Assembly (NCBI RefSeq): GCF_018343775.1
Contig: NZ_CP074349.1
Span: 1 to 64,000, forward strand
Direction of reading: 5' to 3'
Source: Pseudomonas cichorii
GTDB lineage: Bacteria > Pseudomonadota > Gammaproteobacteria > Pseudomonadales > Pseudomonadaceae
Length of the DNA stretch: 64,000 nucleotides
Both the position numbers and the translations under genes were made by a program. A model generated the notes under the pieces. That model saw only the letters and a program-made list of their open reading frames with translations. It searched no databases and had not been told where the DNA came from. The stretch's first letter is position 1. Each line of letters opens with the position of its first letter. Shown here in pieces: positions 24,070 through 32,976 of the stretch.

Positions 24070-25634
24070 TCCTCGAACAGGATCGGGCACTTGTCCGCGC
24101 CTTCCAGCTTCTGCAATTCTTCGACGACCTGCTGCCGGGCGCGGCGTAAAGTCAGCGTTCGGTCCTGTTTGAGCAGGCGTCGTGCCTCCTGGTGCAGCAT
24201 TTCCACGCCCGAATAGTCGATGAAGTTGATGTGCTGGGCGTCGATCACCACGTGCTTGCCTTCCGTGCGTTGCAGGCGGGTTTGCAGGTAGTGACTGGCG
24301 CCGAAGAAAATCGACCCGCCGACGCGCATGATGTCTTCGTCACCTTCGCGCCACTGCTGCACCTTGGGCTGCGACGTGCGCTTGAGGTAGAAGAACAGTG
24401 AAGCCAGCACGCCCGCGTAGATTGCGGTCTGCAACTCCAGCAGCAGGGTTGCGACACAAGTCAGCGCCATCACGAAGAACTCTGAACGGCTGACCCTGAA
24501 CAACGCCGCGATACCGCGATGATCCACCAGCCCCCAGCAGATCAGCAGAATCGAGGCCGCCATGCCCGGAATCGGAATGTGGGCAATCAATGACGCGCCC
24601 ACAATGGCGAACAGCATGACCCACAGCGCCGAAAATACACCCGCCAAAGGCGAGCGTGCACCGGCTTCATAACTCAAGGCGGCGCGGGTAAAGGAACCTG
24701 CAGACATGTAGCCGGAAAACAGTGAGCCAACCATGTTCGACAGGCCCTGGGCGCGGACTTCCTGGTTGGCATTGATCAACTGTTGAGAGCGCGCCGACAG
24801 CGAACGGGCAATTGACAGGCTGTTTACCAGCCCGAGCATGCCTATGGCTACTGCGGTGGGCAGCAGTTTGAGGATCAACTCCAGGTCCAGCGGCAGCGGG
24901 CTGAAAGGCGGTAACTGTCCCACGAAAGCCTTGACCACCTTCACATGGCCAAACATCGCAGGCCACAGCCAGGCCAGCAGGCTGCTCGACACCAGCGCGA
25001 TCAATAGCGTCGGCCAGCGCGGCACGAGATATTTCAGGGTAATGCCCAGCGCCAGAGTCAGCAGACCGAGAATCAGCGAGGGCTTGTCTATTTCCTGGCT
25101 GTGTTCGAGGACCGCCGTCAGGCTGTTGAGGGCGGTGTTCTGGCTGGGCAGGTCGATCCCGGTCAGATTCGGTATCTGCCCCAAGGCAATCACGATGGCC
25201 GCACCCAGCGTGAAACCCAGCACCACGGAATGCGAGACGAAATTCACCAGCGCGCCGAAGCGCATCATGCCCAGCAGCAACTGAAATGCTCCGGCAATGA
25301 ACGTCAGTAACAGGATGAGGGTGATGTAATCCTGACTGGCCGGAACCGCCAAAGGGCTGATGCTGGCATACAGCACGATGGAAATGGCGGCTGTCGGCCC
25401 GCAGATCAAATGCCACGAAGAACCCCACAGACAGGCGATCAGTACCGGCACGATGGCGGCGTACAAGCCATATTCCGGGGGAAGACCGGCGATCAGCGCG
25501 TAAGCGATGGATTGTGGCAGTGCCAGAACGGCACCACTCAACCCGACCAATGCATCACGGCCAACGCTGGCGCGGGTCTGTCCGGGCAGCCAGGCGAGAA
25601 AAGGCAGGAATTTATGACGGTTGAACCAACCCAT
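24066..25634 (-). CDS. SulP family inorganic anion transporter with STAS domain
   Basis: Inner-membrane transporter of the SLC26/SulP family. The 522-residue protein has a Sulfate_transp membrane domain of many helices (about residues 20-400), with the signature [21 protein letters not shown] near residue 40, and a C-terminal STAS domain containing [19 protein letters not shown]. The substrate (sulfate, bicarbonate or another anion) cannot be read from sequence. A second, distinct SulP gene lies at 61047. Convergent with aroE. Confidence 0.9.
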   Translation of the reverse strand: MGWFNRHKFLPFLAWLPGQTRASVGRDALVGLSGAVLALPQSIAYALIAGLPPEYGLYAAIVPVLIACLWGSSWHLICGPTAAISIVLYASISPLAVPASQDYITLILLLTFIAGAFQLLLGMMRFGALVNFVSHSVVLGFTLGAAIVIALGQIPNLTGIDLPSQNTALNSLTAVLEHSQEIDKPSLILGLLTLALGITLKYLVPRWPTLLIALVSSSLLAWLWPAMFGHVKVVKAFVGQLPPFSPLPLDLELILKLLPTAVAIGMLGLVNSLSIARSLSARSQQLINANQEVRAQGLSNMVGSLFSGYMSAGSFTRAALSYEAGARSPLAGVFSALWVMLFAIVGASLIAHIPIPGMAASILLICWGLVDHRGIAALFRVSRSEFFVMALTCVATLLLELQTAIYAGVLASLFFYLKRTSQPKVQQWREGDEDIMRVGGSIFFGASHYLQTRLQRTEGKHVVIDAQHINFIDYSGVEMLHQEARRLLKQDRTLTLRRARQQVVEELQKLEGADKCPILFED

Positions 25635-25796
25635 GAAACCCTCGTCGATTGGTTGCGGCAGCCAAGGTTACACGGCAAGACGGCGCTTATGCACTCGCAG
25701 CGCAGCCAGTATCATCTGAAGAAGTCGAGGGATACGGGAGATCAGGCATGCGCGAGTGTGTCCGCATGCCTGATCCTGAAGAGATGTCAGGGGGAA

Positions 25797-26261
25797 TCAG
25801 TACCAGTTCGGGTCTTTGCTCAATTGCTCTTTCAGCAATTGCTGCATGCCTTCATCCGGTTTGCCCAGGAAACGGTAGGTCGCATGCCGGGTAGGCGATT
25901 TGTCGGCCGGGAGTCCGGCAGGCACTTCGACCAGCATGGCGTAGGCATCTTCCTTATCGAGGCTGAACGACACGATGAGGCGTTTGCTGCGACAGGTTTC
26001 TGCGGTTTCGCACAGAGGGCCGACGAGGTAAGGGTCCCCGTCTTCGGTAACGGCTGTCATCTGTTCGGAAGTACCGGACAGGTTGATGACCCATTCGGGC
26101 AACCGTTCCTCTTTCTGTACAACCTTGGTCCACGTCTGGCGGTACTCGGGCGCAGAACTCAACAGCTCATTGACACGAGCCTGACCGTCATTGGCGGCTA
26201 CTGCCATGGTACTGCCGCCCATCAACAGGGCGGCGGCCAGTGATTGCAAGGATTTGCCCAT
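25797..26261 (-). CDS. Ivy-family (inhibitor of vertebrate lysozyme) periplasmic protein
   Basis: Exported 154-residue protein with a signal peptide ending near AVAAND. The mature part matches the Ivy family: a central YLVGPLCETAETCRSKRLIV segment and a C-terminal YRFLGKPDE-type ending. In lysozyme-inhibiting Ivy proteins the cysteine-bridged loop is CKPHDC with a key histidine; here it is CETAETC, without histidine. It may therefore belong to the Ivy2-like branch with another role. It follows the DUF1328 gene closely on the same strand, as PA5481 follows PA5482 in P. aeruginosa. Confidence 0.8.
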   Translation of the reverse strand: MGKSLQSLAAALLMGGSTMAVAANDGQARVNELLSSAPEYRQTWTKVVQKEERLPEWVINLSGTSEQMTAVTEDGDPYLVGPLCETAETCRSKRLIVSFSLDKEDAYAMLVEVPAGLPADKSPTRHATYRFLGKPDEGMQQLLKEQLSKDPNWY

Positions 26262-26264
26262 TAC

Positions 26265-26772
<508 letters not shown>

Positions 26773-27194
26773 CCTTAAACTCCCTTTACCTGAACGGTGT
26801 GGTGAATGTGGTTGGCCATAAGGTCAGGCCTTGGATGAAAGGGATATTGCAGGCTGCATGCCATTTTTTTATTTTTTAATAATCTAAATAAAATCAAAGG
26901 CTTGAGATATTCTCGAAAAAGTTCCGGCCAGCAAGCTGCACGATCGACCCCCTGCGGTCGTGCGTTCTGCACGAATGCCTGAAAGCCTGTTCAAACCTAT
27001 AAATCCGTGGCATCGGGAGGTCATGGTTGCGAACCATGACAGGCGGAATAAATATCGTCAGGAAAATCAGGTGGTTAGCCAAGGCTCGAACAGATAGCTA
27101 ACATGCATGTCACAGAATCAATCAGAATCAACCATGCAACTTGCCCGATGATTCCGACACTAACCAAGATCATTTACTTAGGAGCGTAGGAAAA
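26773..27194. other. Intergenic region upstream of algB
   Basis: A 422-bp divergent gap with a strongly AT-rich core around 26860-26900. It should hold the promoters of algB and of the small membrane gene. A short dyad with CGACC/GGTCG arms lies near 26946-26961. I found no convincing AlgU-type GAACTT/TCTGA pair in front of algB and no additional gene; an upstream in-frame extension of algB (27141-27194) has no family-like sequence. Confidence 0.5.
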
Positions 27195-28541
27195 ATGGAG
27201 ACAGCCACTGAGAATCAGGGCCGTATTCTGCTAGTGGACGACGAGTCCGCCATCCTTCGCACGTTCCGGTATTGTCTGGAAGATGAGGGTTACAGTGTCG
27301 CCACTGCCAACAGCGCAGCCCAGGCCGACACCTTGATGCAGCGCCAGGTGTTCGACCTGTGCTTTCTGGACTTGCGTCTGGGCGAGGACAACGGGCTGGA
27401 TGTCCTGGCGCAGATGCGTATTCAGGCGCCATGGATGCGCGTAGTGATCGTCACGGCCCATTCGGCGGTCGATACCGCGGTCGATGCCATTCAGGCCGGT
27501 GCCGCCGATTATCTGGTCAAGCCTTGCAGCCCGGACCAACTGCGTCTTGCCACTGCCAAACAGCTGGAAGTCCGGCAGTTGTCTGCCCGTCTGGAAGCGT
27601 TGGAGGGTGAGATACGCAAACCCAAGGACGGCCTGGACTCACACAGCCCGTCGATGATGGCCATTCTGGAAACGGCTCGGCAGGTTGCCGTGACCGACGC
27701 CAACATCCTGATCCTGGGCGAATCCGGTACCGGTAAAGGTGAACTGGCTCGCGCCATTCATGGCTGGAGCAAGCGGGCCAAGAAGTCCTGCGTCACCATC
27801 AACTGCCCTTCCCTGACTGCCGAACTGATGGAAAGCGAACTGTTCGGTCACAGTCGTGGAGCCTTTACCGGCGCCAGCGAAAGTACCTTGGGTCGTGTCA
27901 ATCAGGCGGATGGCGGCACGCTGTTTCTTGATGAAATCGGCGATTTTCCACTCACGTTACAACCCAAGTTGCTTCGCTTTATTCAGGACAAGGAATACGA
28001 GCGCGTCGGCGACCCGGTCACGCGGCGTGCCGATGTACGGATTCTGGCGGCCACCAACCTGAACCTGGAAGACATGGTGCGCAGCGGGCGCTTCCGTGAG
28101 GATCTGCTGTATCGCCTGAACGTGATCACCCTTCACCTTCCGGCGCTGCGTGAGCGAAGCGAAGACATTCTGACGCTGGCTGACCGCTTCCTGGCGCGCT
28201 TCGTCAAGGATTACGCCCGACCGGCTCGCGGGTTCAGCGACGAAGCCCGTGCGGCACTGCTCAACTACCGCTGGCCCGGCAATATCCGTGAACTGCGTAA
28301 CGTCATCGAGCGCGCCAGCATCATCTGCCCGCAGGAGCGTGTCGAAGTCAGCCATTTGGGCATGGCCGAAGTCCCGACCAACAACGCGCCTCGCGTGGGC
28401 GCTGCCTTGAGCCTGGATGAGCTGGAAAAGGCTCATATCGGTGCGGTCCTGGCTACCAGCGACACGCTCGATCAGGCCGCGAAGACTCTGGGCATCGACT
28501 CTTCGACGCTTTATCGCAAGCGTAAGCAGTACAACTTATGA
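27195..28541 (+). CDS. algB: NtrC-type response regulator AlgB
   Basis: Two-component regulator paired with KinB; in P. aeruginosa it activates alginate genes and also governs virulence and light/quorum responses. ATG 27195 (METATENQGRILLVDDESAI), after an AGGAAAAA site, gives 448 residues. The receiver domain has the phospho-acceptor Asp59 in FLDLRLG. The sigma-54 interaction AAA+ domain has Walker A GESGTGKG and the GAFTGA loop, and a C-terminal Fis-type helix-turn-helix ends LGIDSSTLYRKRKQYNL. kinB follows after 10 bp. Confidence 0.97.
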   Translation: METATENQGRILLVDDESAILRTFRYCLEDEGYSVATANSAAQADTLMQRQVFDLCFLDLRLGEDNGLDVLAQMRIQAPWMRVVIVTAHSAVDTAVDAIQAGAADYLVKPCSPDQLRLATAKQLEVRQLSARLEALEGEIRKPKDGLDSHSPSMMAILETARQVAVTDANILILGESGTGKGELARAIHGWSKRAKKSCVTINCPSLTAELMESELFGHSRGAFTGASESTLGRVNQADGGTLFLDEIGDFPLTLQPKLLRFIQDKEYERVGDPVTRRADVRILAATNLNLEDMVRSGRFREDLLYRLNVITLHLPALRERSEDILTLADRFLARFVKDYARPARGFSDEARAALLNYRWPGNIRELRNVIERASIICPQERVEVSHLGMAEVPTNNAPRVGAALSLDELEKAHIGAVLATSDTLDQAAKTLGIDSSTLYRKRKQYNL

Positions 28542-28551
28542 GTTGTTCTGT

Positions 28552-30339
28552 ATGAAACTGGCAATGAAGTTACGTACCCGCCTGTTCCTTAGCATTTCGG
28601 CGTTGATGACGGTTGCGTTGCTGGGGCTGCTGCTGGGTCTGGTCAGTGTCATGCAAATGGCCAAGAGTCAGGAAGCGCTGATCCAGGGCAATATCAGCAA
28701 CCTCGAGCTGGGCCTGAAGCTGCGGCAGAACCTTGGTGATCAACTGGTGATAATGATCAGCCCGTCGCCTGACAAGCGCGTGCTGAAGACCTATCAGGAT
28801 GAGTTTCACACGTTGCTGGCCGAAGGCATCGAGCGTGATGCGCAAAACATGGTGCAGGGTCGCTTCGAGAATACGAGCCGGTACTATCAGCGTTTCATCG
28901 AGGCCTCTCAGCGCTTCGCGGACGACACGCGTGCAATGCATGAAAATCCGGAGCTGCGGGACAGCTTCGACGCCTTGCGCAACGACTTGCTGGATACCCA
29001 TGGCGAGGCCCTGCAGAACATCAGCACTGCCGAAGCCTATTCCCGGGAGCGTGCGCTGTGGATTGCCGGGTTGCTTGGGTTGGTAGGCATCGCGGTGCTG
29101 TGCGTCGGATTCATCACTGCCCATGGCATTGCCCATCGCTTTGGCGCTCCCATCGAGGCCTTGGCCAAGGCGGCCGATAATATCGGCCAGGGCAACTATG
29201 AAGTGACGCTGCCGATCTCTTCGGCAGCCGAAATGAACCTGCTGACCCGACGTTTCGGCCTCATGGCCGAGGCTTTGCGTCAGCATCAGGCCACCAATGT
29301 CGATGAGTTGCTTGCTGGCCAGCAGCGTCTGCAAGCGGTGCTCGACAGCATCGACGACGGCCTGCTGATGATCGATCGCCAAGGCCGTCTGGAGCATTTG
29401 AACCCTGTAGCTCAGCGCCAGCTCGGCTGGGACGAGAGTCGTCTCGGGCGTGGTCTGGGTGAAGCGCTGGAGCATCCAGAACTGGATGAACAGTTATTCC
29501 TGATCCTGCGTGGCGGGACTCTGGAGCATGCGCCGGAAGACCTGGGTATCGATATCGATGGCGAATCCAGGCTGCTGACCTACAGCCTGACACCCGTCAG
29601 CCATACCAAAGGCCACATTCTCGGTGCCGTGATGGTGCTGCGTGATGTGACCGAGCAACGGGCGTTCGAGCGGGTGCGCAGCGAGTTCGTCCTGCGCGCT
29701 TCTCATGAACTGCGCACACCGGTGACCGGTATCCACATGGCCTTCGGGTTGTTGCAGGAGCGTCTGCATTTTGCGGCAGAGTCCCGCGAAGCGGACTTGC
29801 TCAATACCATCACCGAAGAAATGCAGCGCCTGATGCAACTGATCAACGACCTGCTGAATTTCTCGCGTTACCAGAACGGATTGCAGAAACTCAAGCTGGC
29901 TCCTTGCTCAATCAAAAACCTGCTCGAAGAAGCCAGAGGCCGCTTCGAGGAACAGGCCAGGTTGCGCGACATCACTCTGATGCTGGACATTCAGGAGCCC
30001 GTCTCCCATTTGCATGCCGATCAGGCGCAGCTGGAGCGGGTGCTGGATAACCTGCTGGACAACGCACTGCGTCACACCCCTGAAAGCGGCTTGATCCGCC
30101 TGCAGGCCCGCCGTCATGGCGAGCGTGCAATCATCAGCATTGAAGACAACGGCGAAGGTATTCCTTACGGGCAACAAGGAAGAATCTTTGAACCGTTCGT
30201 GCAGGTAGGCCGCAAGAAAGGAGGCGCCGGTCTCGGCCTGGCGCTGTGCAAGGAAATCGTGCAACTGCACGGTGGGCGAATGGGCGTCTACTCACGACCT
30301 GGGCAGGGGACGCAGTTTTACATGGCGTTGCCTCTGTGA
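28552..30339 (+). CDS. kinB: Sensor histidine kinase KinB
   Basis: Inner-membrane kinase/phosphatase for AlgB. ATG 28552 gives 595 residues, the P. aeruginosa KinB length. Order: first transmembrane helix (about residues 10-35), periplasmic helical sensor, second helix near 165-185, HAMP, PAS domain (about 255-370), HisKA with His385 in SHELRTP, and the HATPase_c domain with DNALRHTPESG, DNGEGIPYG and GGAGLGLAL. The proline after the H-box, important for phosphatase activity in P. aeruginosa, is kept. Confidence 0.97.
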   Translation: MKLAMKLRTRLFLSISALMTVALLGLLLGLVSVMQMAKSQEALIQGNISNLELGLKLRQNLGDQLVIMISPSPDKRVLKTYQDEFHTLLAEGIERDAQNMVQGRFENTSRYYQRFIEASQRFADDTRAMHENPELRDSFDALRNDLLDTHGEALQNISTAEAYSRERALWIAGLLGLVGIAVLCVGFITAHGIAHRFGAPIEALAKAADNIGQGNYEVTLPISSAAEMNLLTRRFGLMAEALRQHQATNVDELLAGQQRLQAVLDSIDDGLLMIDRQGRLEHLNPVAQRQLGWDESRLGRGLGEALEHPELDEQLFLILRGGTLEHAPEDLGIDIDGESRLLTYSLTPVSHTKGHILGAVMVLRDVTEQRAFERVRSEFVLRASHELRTPVTGIHMAFGLLQERLHFAAESREADLLNTITEEMQRLMQLINDLLNFSRYQNGLQKLKLAPCSIKNLLEEARGRFEEQARLRDITLMLDIQEPVSHLHADQAQLERVLDNLLDNALRHTPESGLIRLQARRHGERAIISIEDNGEGIPYGQQGRIFEPFVQVGRKKGGAGLGLALCKEIVQLHGGRMGVYSRPGQGTQFYMALPL

Positions 30340-30395
30340 CGGGTAACTGTTCTCCTACTCCGGGATCGGAAACGCAAAAACCTGGCTTGCTGCCC

Positions 30396-32057
30396 TCACG
30401 CCACATCATCTTTGCGCCGCCCCGTCCCTCTTCGACCGCCGGTGACCAGTTCGCAGAATCGGGTGGCGGTCAGAGGGCGGGCGAATAGCCAGCCCTGGCC
30501 GTAGACGACGCCTTCGCTCCTGAGCAGGTGGGCCTGGGATTCAAACTCTATGCCTTCGGCGATCACCCGCAATTGCAGGGCGTGGGCCATGCGGATGATA
30601 TGGGGCGCCACACCGCTGCTGGCGGCGTCGTGGCCTAATGCATCAATGAAGGCCTTGTCGATTTTCAGGCAGTCCACCGGCAAGGTTTGCAGGTAGGCCA
30701 GGCTGCAATAGCCGGTGCCGAAGTCATCGATCAGGATCTGATGGCCGCGGTCGCGCAGCATTTGCAGGTGGTTGCGCGCCACGACCACATCGATCAGGCC
30801 GCGCTCGGTCACCTCGAACGCGATCTGTCGGGCAGCCACCTTGTGCTGGGCCAGCAATCTGGCCGTTACGCGACCAATACGCGGGGCGATGACATCGCAG
30901 GCTGCCAGGTTCACCGAAACGTACAGATGCGGGTTGGCGCGCAATAGCGGTCCGAGTTTTTCCAGCGACTGCTGCAAGACAAAGTCGGTGATTTGGCGGA
31001 TCTGCCCGGTGTTTTCAGCCAGCGGGATGAACAGGTCCGGGCTGGTCAGTGTGCCGTCCGGCCTGCGCCAGCGCACCAGCGCTTCGGCACCCACACACAA
31101 GCCGGTTTCAAGGTTGAAGATGGGTTGATAGAGGACTTTCAATTCCTCGCGCCGCAACGCCCCCGATAACTCGGCCCCCAGGGATTTGCGCTGCTGCATC
31201 AATTGCAGGACCAGCGCCGCGATGCATAAAGACATTAACAGGCTGGCGGGCACCAGCAACCTCCAGGCTCCGGTGATCTTTACCTGCAAGTCGGTGCGCG
31301 GGGTTATCAGCACCAGTTGATATTCCGGGCTCTGGGTGGGCATGCGGTAGATCAGTTGGTTCGCTGTCGTGATCAGCGTGGTGTTGCTGTCCGGCAACCA
31401 GTCTTTCACGGGCGGCCAGGCTTGCGCCGGTCCCAGCACCGGTATCGCCCGGGTGCCGTTATCGAGTACCACCAGCAGACTGCCGCCCGCCGGAAGATCC
31501 ACCACATCCGTCAGATGTCCCCGTGAAGTCGATATCCGAAAATCGCCACGGCCTAATACCAGTGCCGCCAGATTATCGTCCGGCTGGGTCGAGGTGTTGA
31601 GCCAGTAATCGTAGGTCGGGCCGCGAATGTCGGGCTCCCGTGGTTCGCTGAGCACCTTGGGCCGTGGCCAACTGGAGCAGGTGCGTGCGTCTCCCACATA
31701 CGCGGCTTCATAAATGAAGCGGTGGCTGGAAATGACCTCGCGCAAGCGCCCGACCATCTCCGGGCTGCATCGCCTCAGCGGTTGCTGCTCCAGTTGATCC
31801 AGCCCGGCTCTCAGTTGACCGAAAAGCTGCTCCAGTCGCACCAGGAAGCGCTCGCCCTGAGCGTTCATCTGCAGGCTTTCGTTTTGTCGCGCCTGATGCA
31901 TGGCCAGCCCGAAACTGCCGAATAAAAAGACAGCCGCGCTCAACAAGGCCGCCAGCAACGCCAGCAGCCAAGGGTGGGAAAGGTGAATGCGAAAGCGCGT
32001 TTGCGCGATGAGCATCGGTGGATATCCGCATGGAATATCCATCAGGTATAGCAACAA
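30396..32057 (-). CDS. CSS-motif EAL-domain cyclic-di-GMP phosphodiesterase
   Basis: Membrane-bound c-di-GMP phosphodiesterase. The 553-residue frame has an N-terminal helix (about residues 30-55), a periplasmic CSS-motif domain with CSSWP near residue 126, a second helix near 270-295 and a cytoplasmic EAL domain. The catalytic signature is GAEALVRWRRPDG near residue 325, with EVTERG and DDFGTGYCSLAYL following. In the CSS family the Cys pair is controlled by periplasmic DsbA/DsbB oxidation; dsbA lies 4 kb away. The start is uncertain: Met at 32042 or 32015 is as plausible as 32057. It lies between kinB and ampDh2, which I recall as adjacent in P. aeruginosa, so it may be a lineage-specific insertion. 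Confidence 0.9.
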   Translation of the reverse strand: MLLYLMDIPCGYPPMLIAQTRFRIHLSHPWLLALLAALLSAAVFLFGSFGLAMHQARQNESLQMNAQGERFLVRLEQLFGQLRAGLDQLEQQPLRRCSPEMVGRLREVISSHRFIYEAAYVGDARTCSSWPRPKVLSEPREPDIRGPTYDYWLNTSTQPDDNLAALVLGRGDFRISTSRGHLTDVVDLPAGGSLLVVLDNGTRAIPVLGPAQAWPPVKDWLPDSNTTLITTANQLIYRMPTQSPEYQLVLITPRTDLQVKITGAWRLLVPASLLMSLCIAALVLQLMQQRKSLGAELSGALRREELKVLYQPIFNLETGLCVGAEALVRWRRPDGTLTSPDLFIPLAENTGQIRQITDFVLQQSLEKLGPLLRANPHLYVSVNLAACDVIAPRIGRVTARLLAQHKVAARQIAFEVTERGLIDVVVARNHLQMLRDRGHQILIDDFGTGYCSLAYLQTLPVDCLKIDKAFIDALGHDAASSGVAPHIIRMAHALQLRVIAEGIEFESQAHLLRSEGVVYGQGWLFARPLTATRFCELVTGGRRGTGRRKDDVA

Positions 32058-32100
32058 GCGCGCAAATAGCTTGGTAAAGAATGCAGCCCTGAAGCCAGAT

Positions 32101-32880
32101 TTAGTCGACCCGGTTGAGCACCTTCAGGATGGCTGCGCTCTGGATATCGGGTTGCCCGTCGAAACGCGCCGGACGGTAATGCATCTGGAAAGCAGCCAGA
32201 ACGTTGCGTGTAGCGGTGTCCAGCTCGCCGGTCTGCGGCGTGGTGTAACCCAGGCGTGCCAATTGCTCCTGGAACCAGACGATGCTGGGCAGGTTATCCA
32301 TCATCTGTGCCTGACGCTGGGCGACCTGCCGTTCGTCTGGCCAGATGCCGATACCCTCATGAGCCAGTCGTTTCCAGGGGAACAGCGGTCCCGGGTCCAG
32401 CTTGCGCATCGGGGCGATATCGCTGTGTCCGATGATGTGACGAGGGTCGATATTGTTGCGCTTGATGATGTCCTTGAGCAGCACGATGATGGACTGGACC
32501 TGGCTTTCGGTGTACGGATACCAGAGGCGTCCCGTGGGCGTATCGGTGTAGCCGGGGTTGACGATTTCGATGCCGATCGAGCTGGAGTTGAGCCAGGTGC
32601 GGCCTTCCCATTCACTCTCGCCGGCATGCCAGGCGCGGGCACTTTCATCGACCAGCTTGTAGATCGTCGCCGGGTTGTCGTCGCCTATCAGGTAATGGCT
32701 ACTGACTTCGCCATGAGTCAACAGCTCCAGCGAGCGCTCAAGCGAGGCGGAGGTGTAGTGCATGATGACGTATTGAACCCGGCCGTCATAGTTGACCGAA
32801 GGATGGCTGGTATCGAGTTTTGGCCCGCTGGAGCAGGCAGTCAGGACCAGAAGGAGGAATGCAGGGAAGAACAGCTTCAT
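32101..32880 (-). CDS. ampDh2: N-acetylmuramoyl-L-alanine amidase, lipoprotein (AmpDh2-like)
   Basis: Zinc amidase that cleaves the lactyl ether-linked peptide of murein in the periplasm. The 259-residue protein has a lipoprotein signal ending LLLVLTACSS, an Amidase_2 domain with zinc-ligand regions YVIMHYTSAS and GHSDIAPMRKLDPGPLFPW, and a C-terminal PG_binding_1 domain (about 190-255). In P. aeruginosa the orthologue beside algB-kinB (PA5485) is AmpDh2, which helps control AmpC induction and wall turnover. Confidence 0.92.
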   Translation of the reverse strand: MKLFFPAFLLLVLTACSSGPKLDTSHPSVNYDGRVQYVIMHYTSASLERSLELLTHGEVSSHYLIGDDNPATIYKLVDESARAWHAGESEWEGRTWLNSSSIGIEIVNPGYTDTPTGRLWYPYTESQVQSIIVLLKDIIKRNNIDPRHIIGHSDIAPMRKLDPGPLFPWKRLAHEGIGIWPDERQVAQRQAQMMDNLPSIVWFQEQLARLGYTTPQTGELDTATRNVLAAFQMHYRPARFDGQPDIQSAAILKVLNRVD

Positions 32881-32976
32881 GGCAGTCAGGATACGTCGGC
32901 AGCGAATGCAACATCATAACAAAATGCGACTGAATTGCTTCATCTGTGAAACGTCGATGGATTCCAGATGTTTCAG

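Noticed and set aside
27141..27194. Upstream start for algB
   Set aside because: The 18 added residues are not family-like, and ATG 27195 has a better ribosome site and gives the known length with Asp59.
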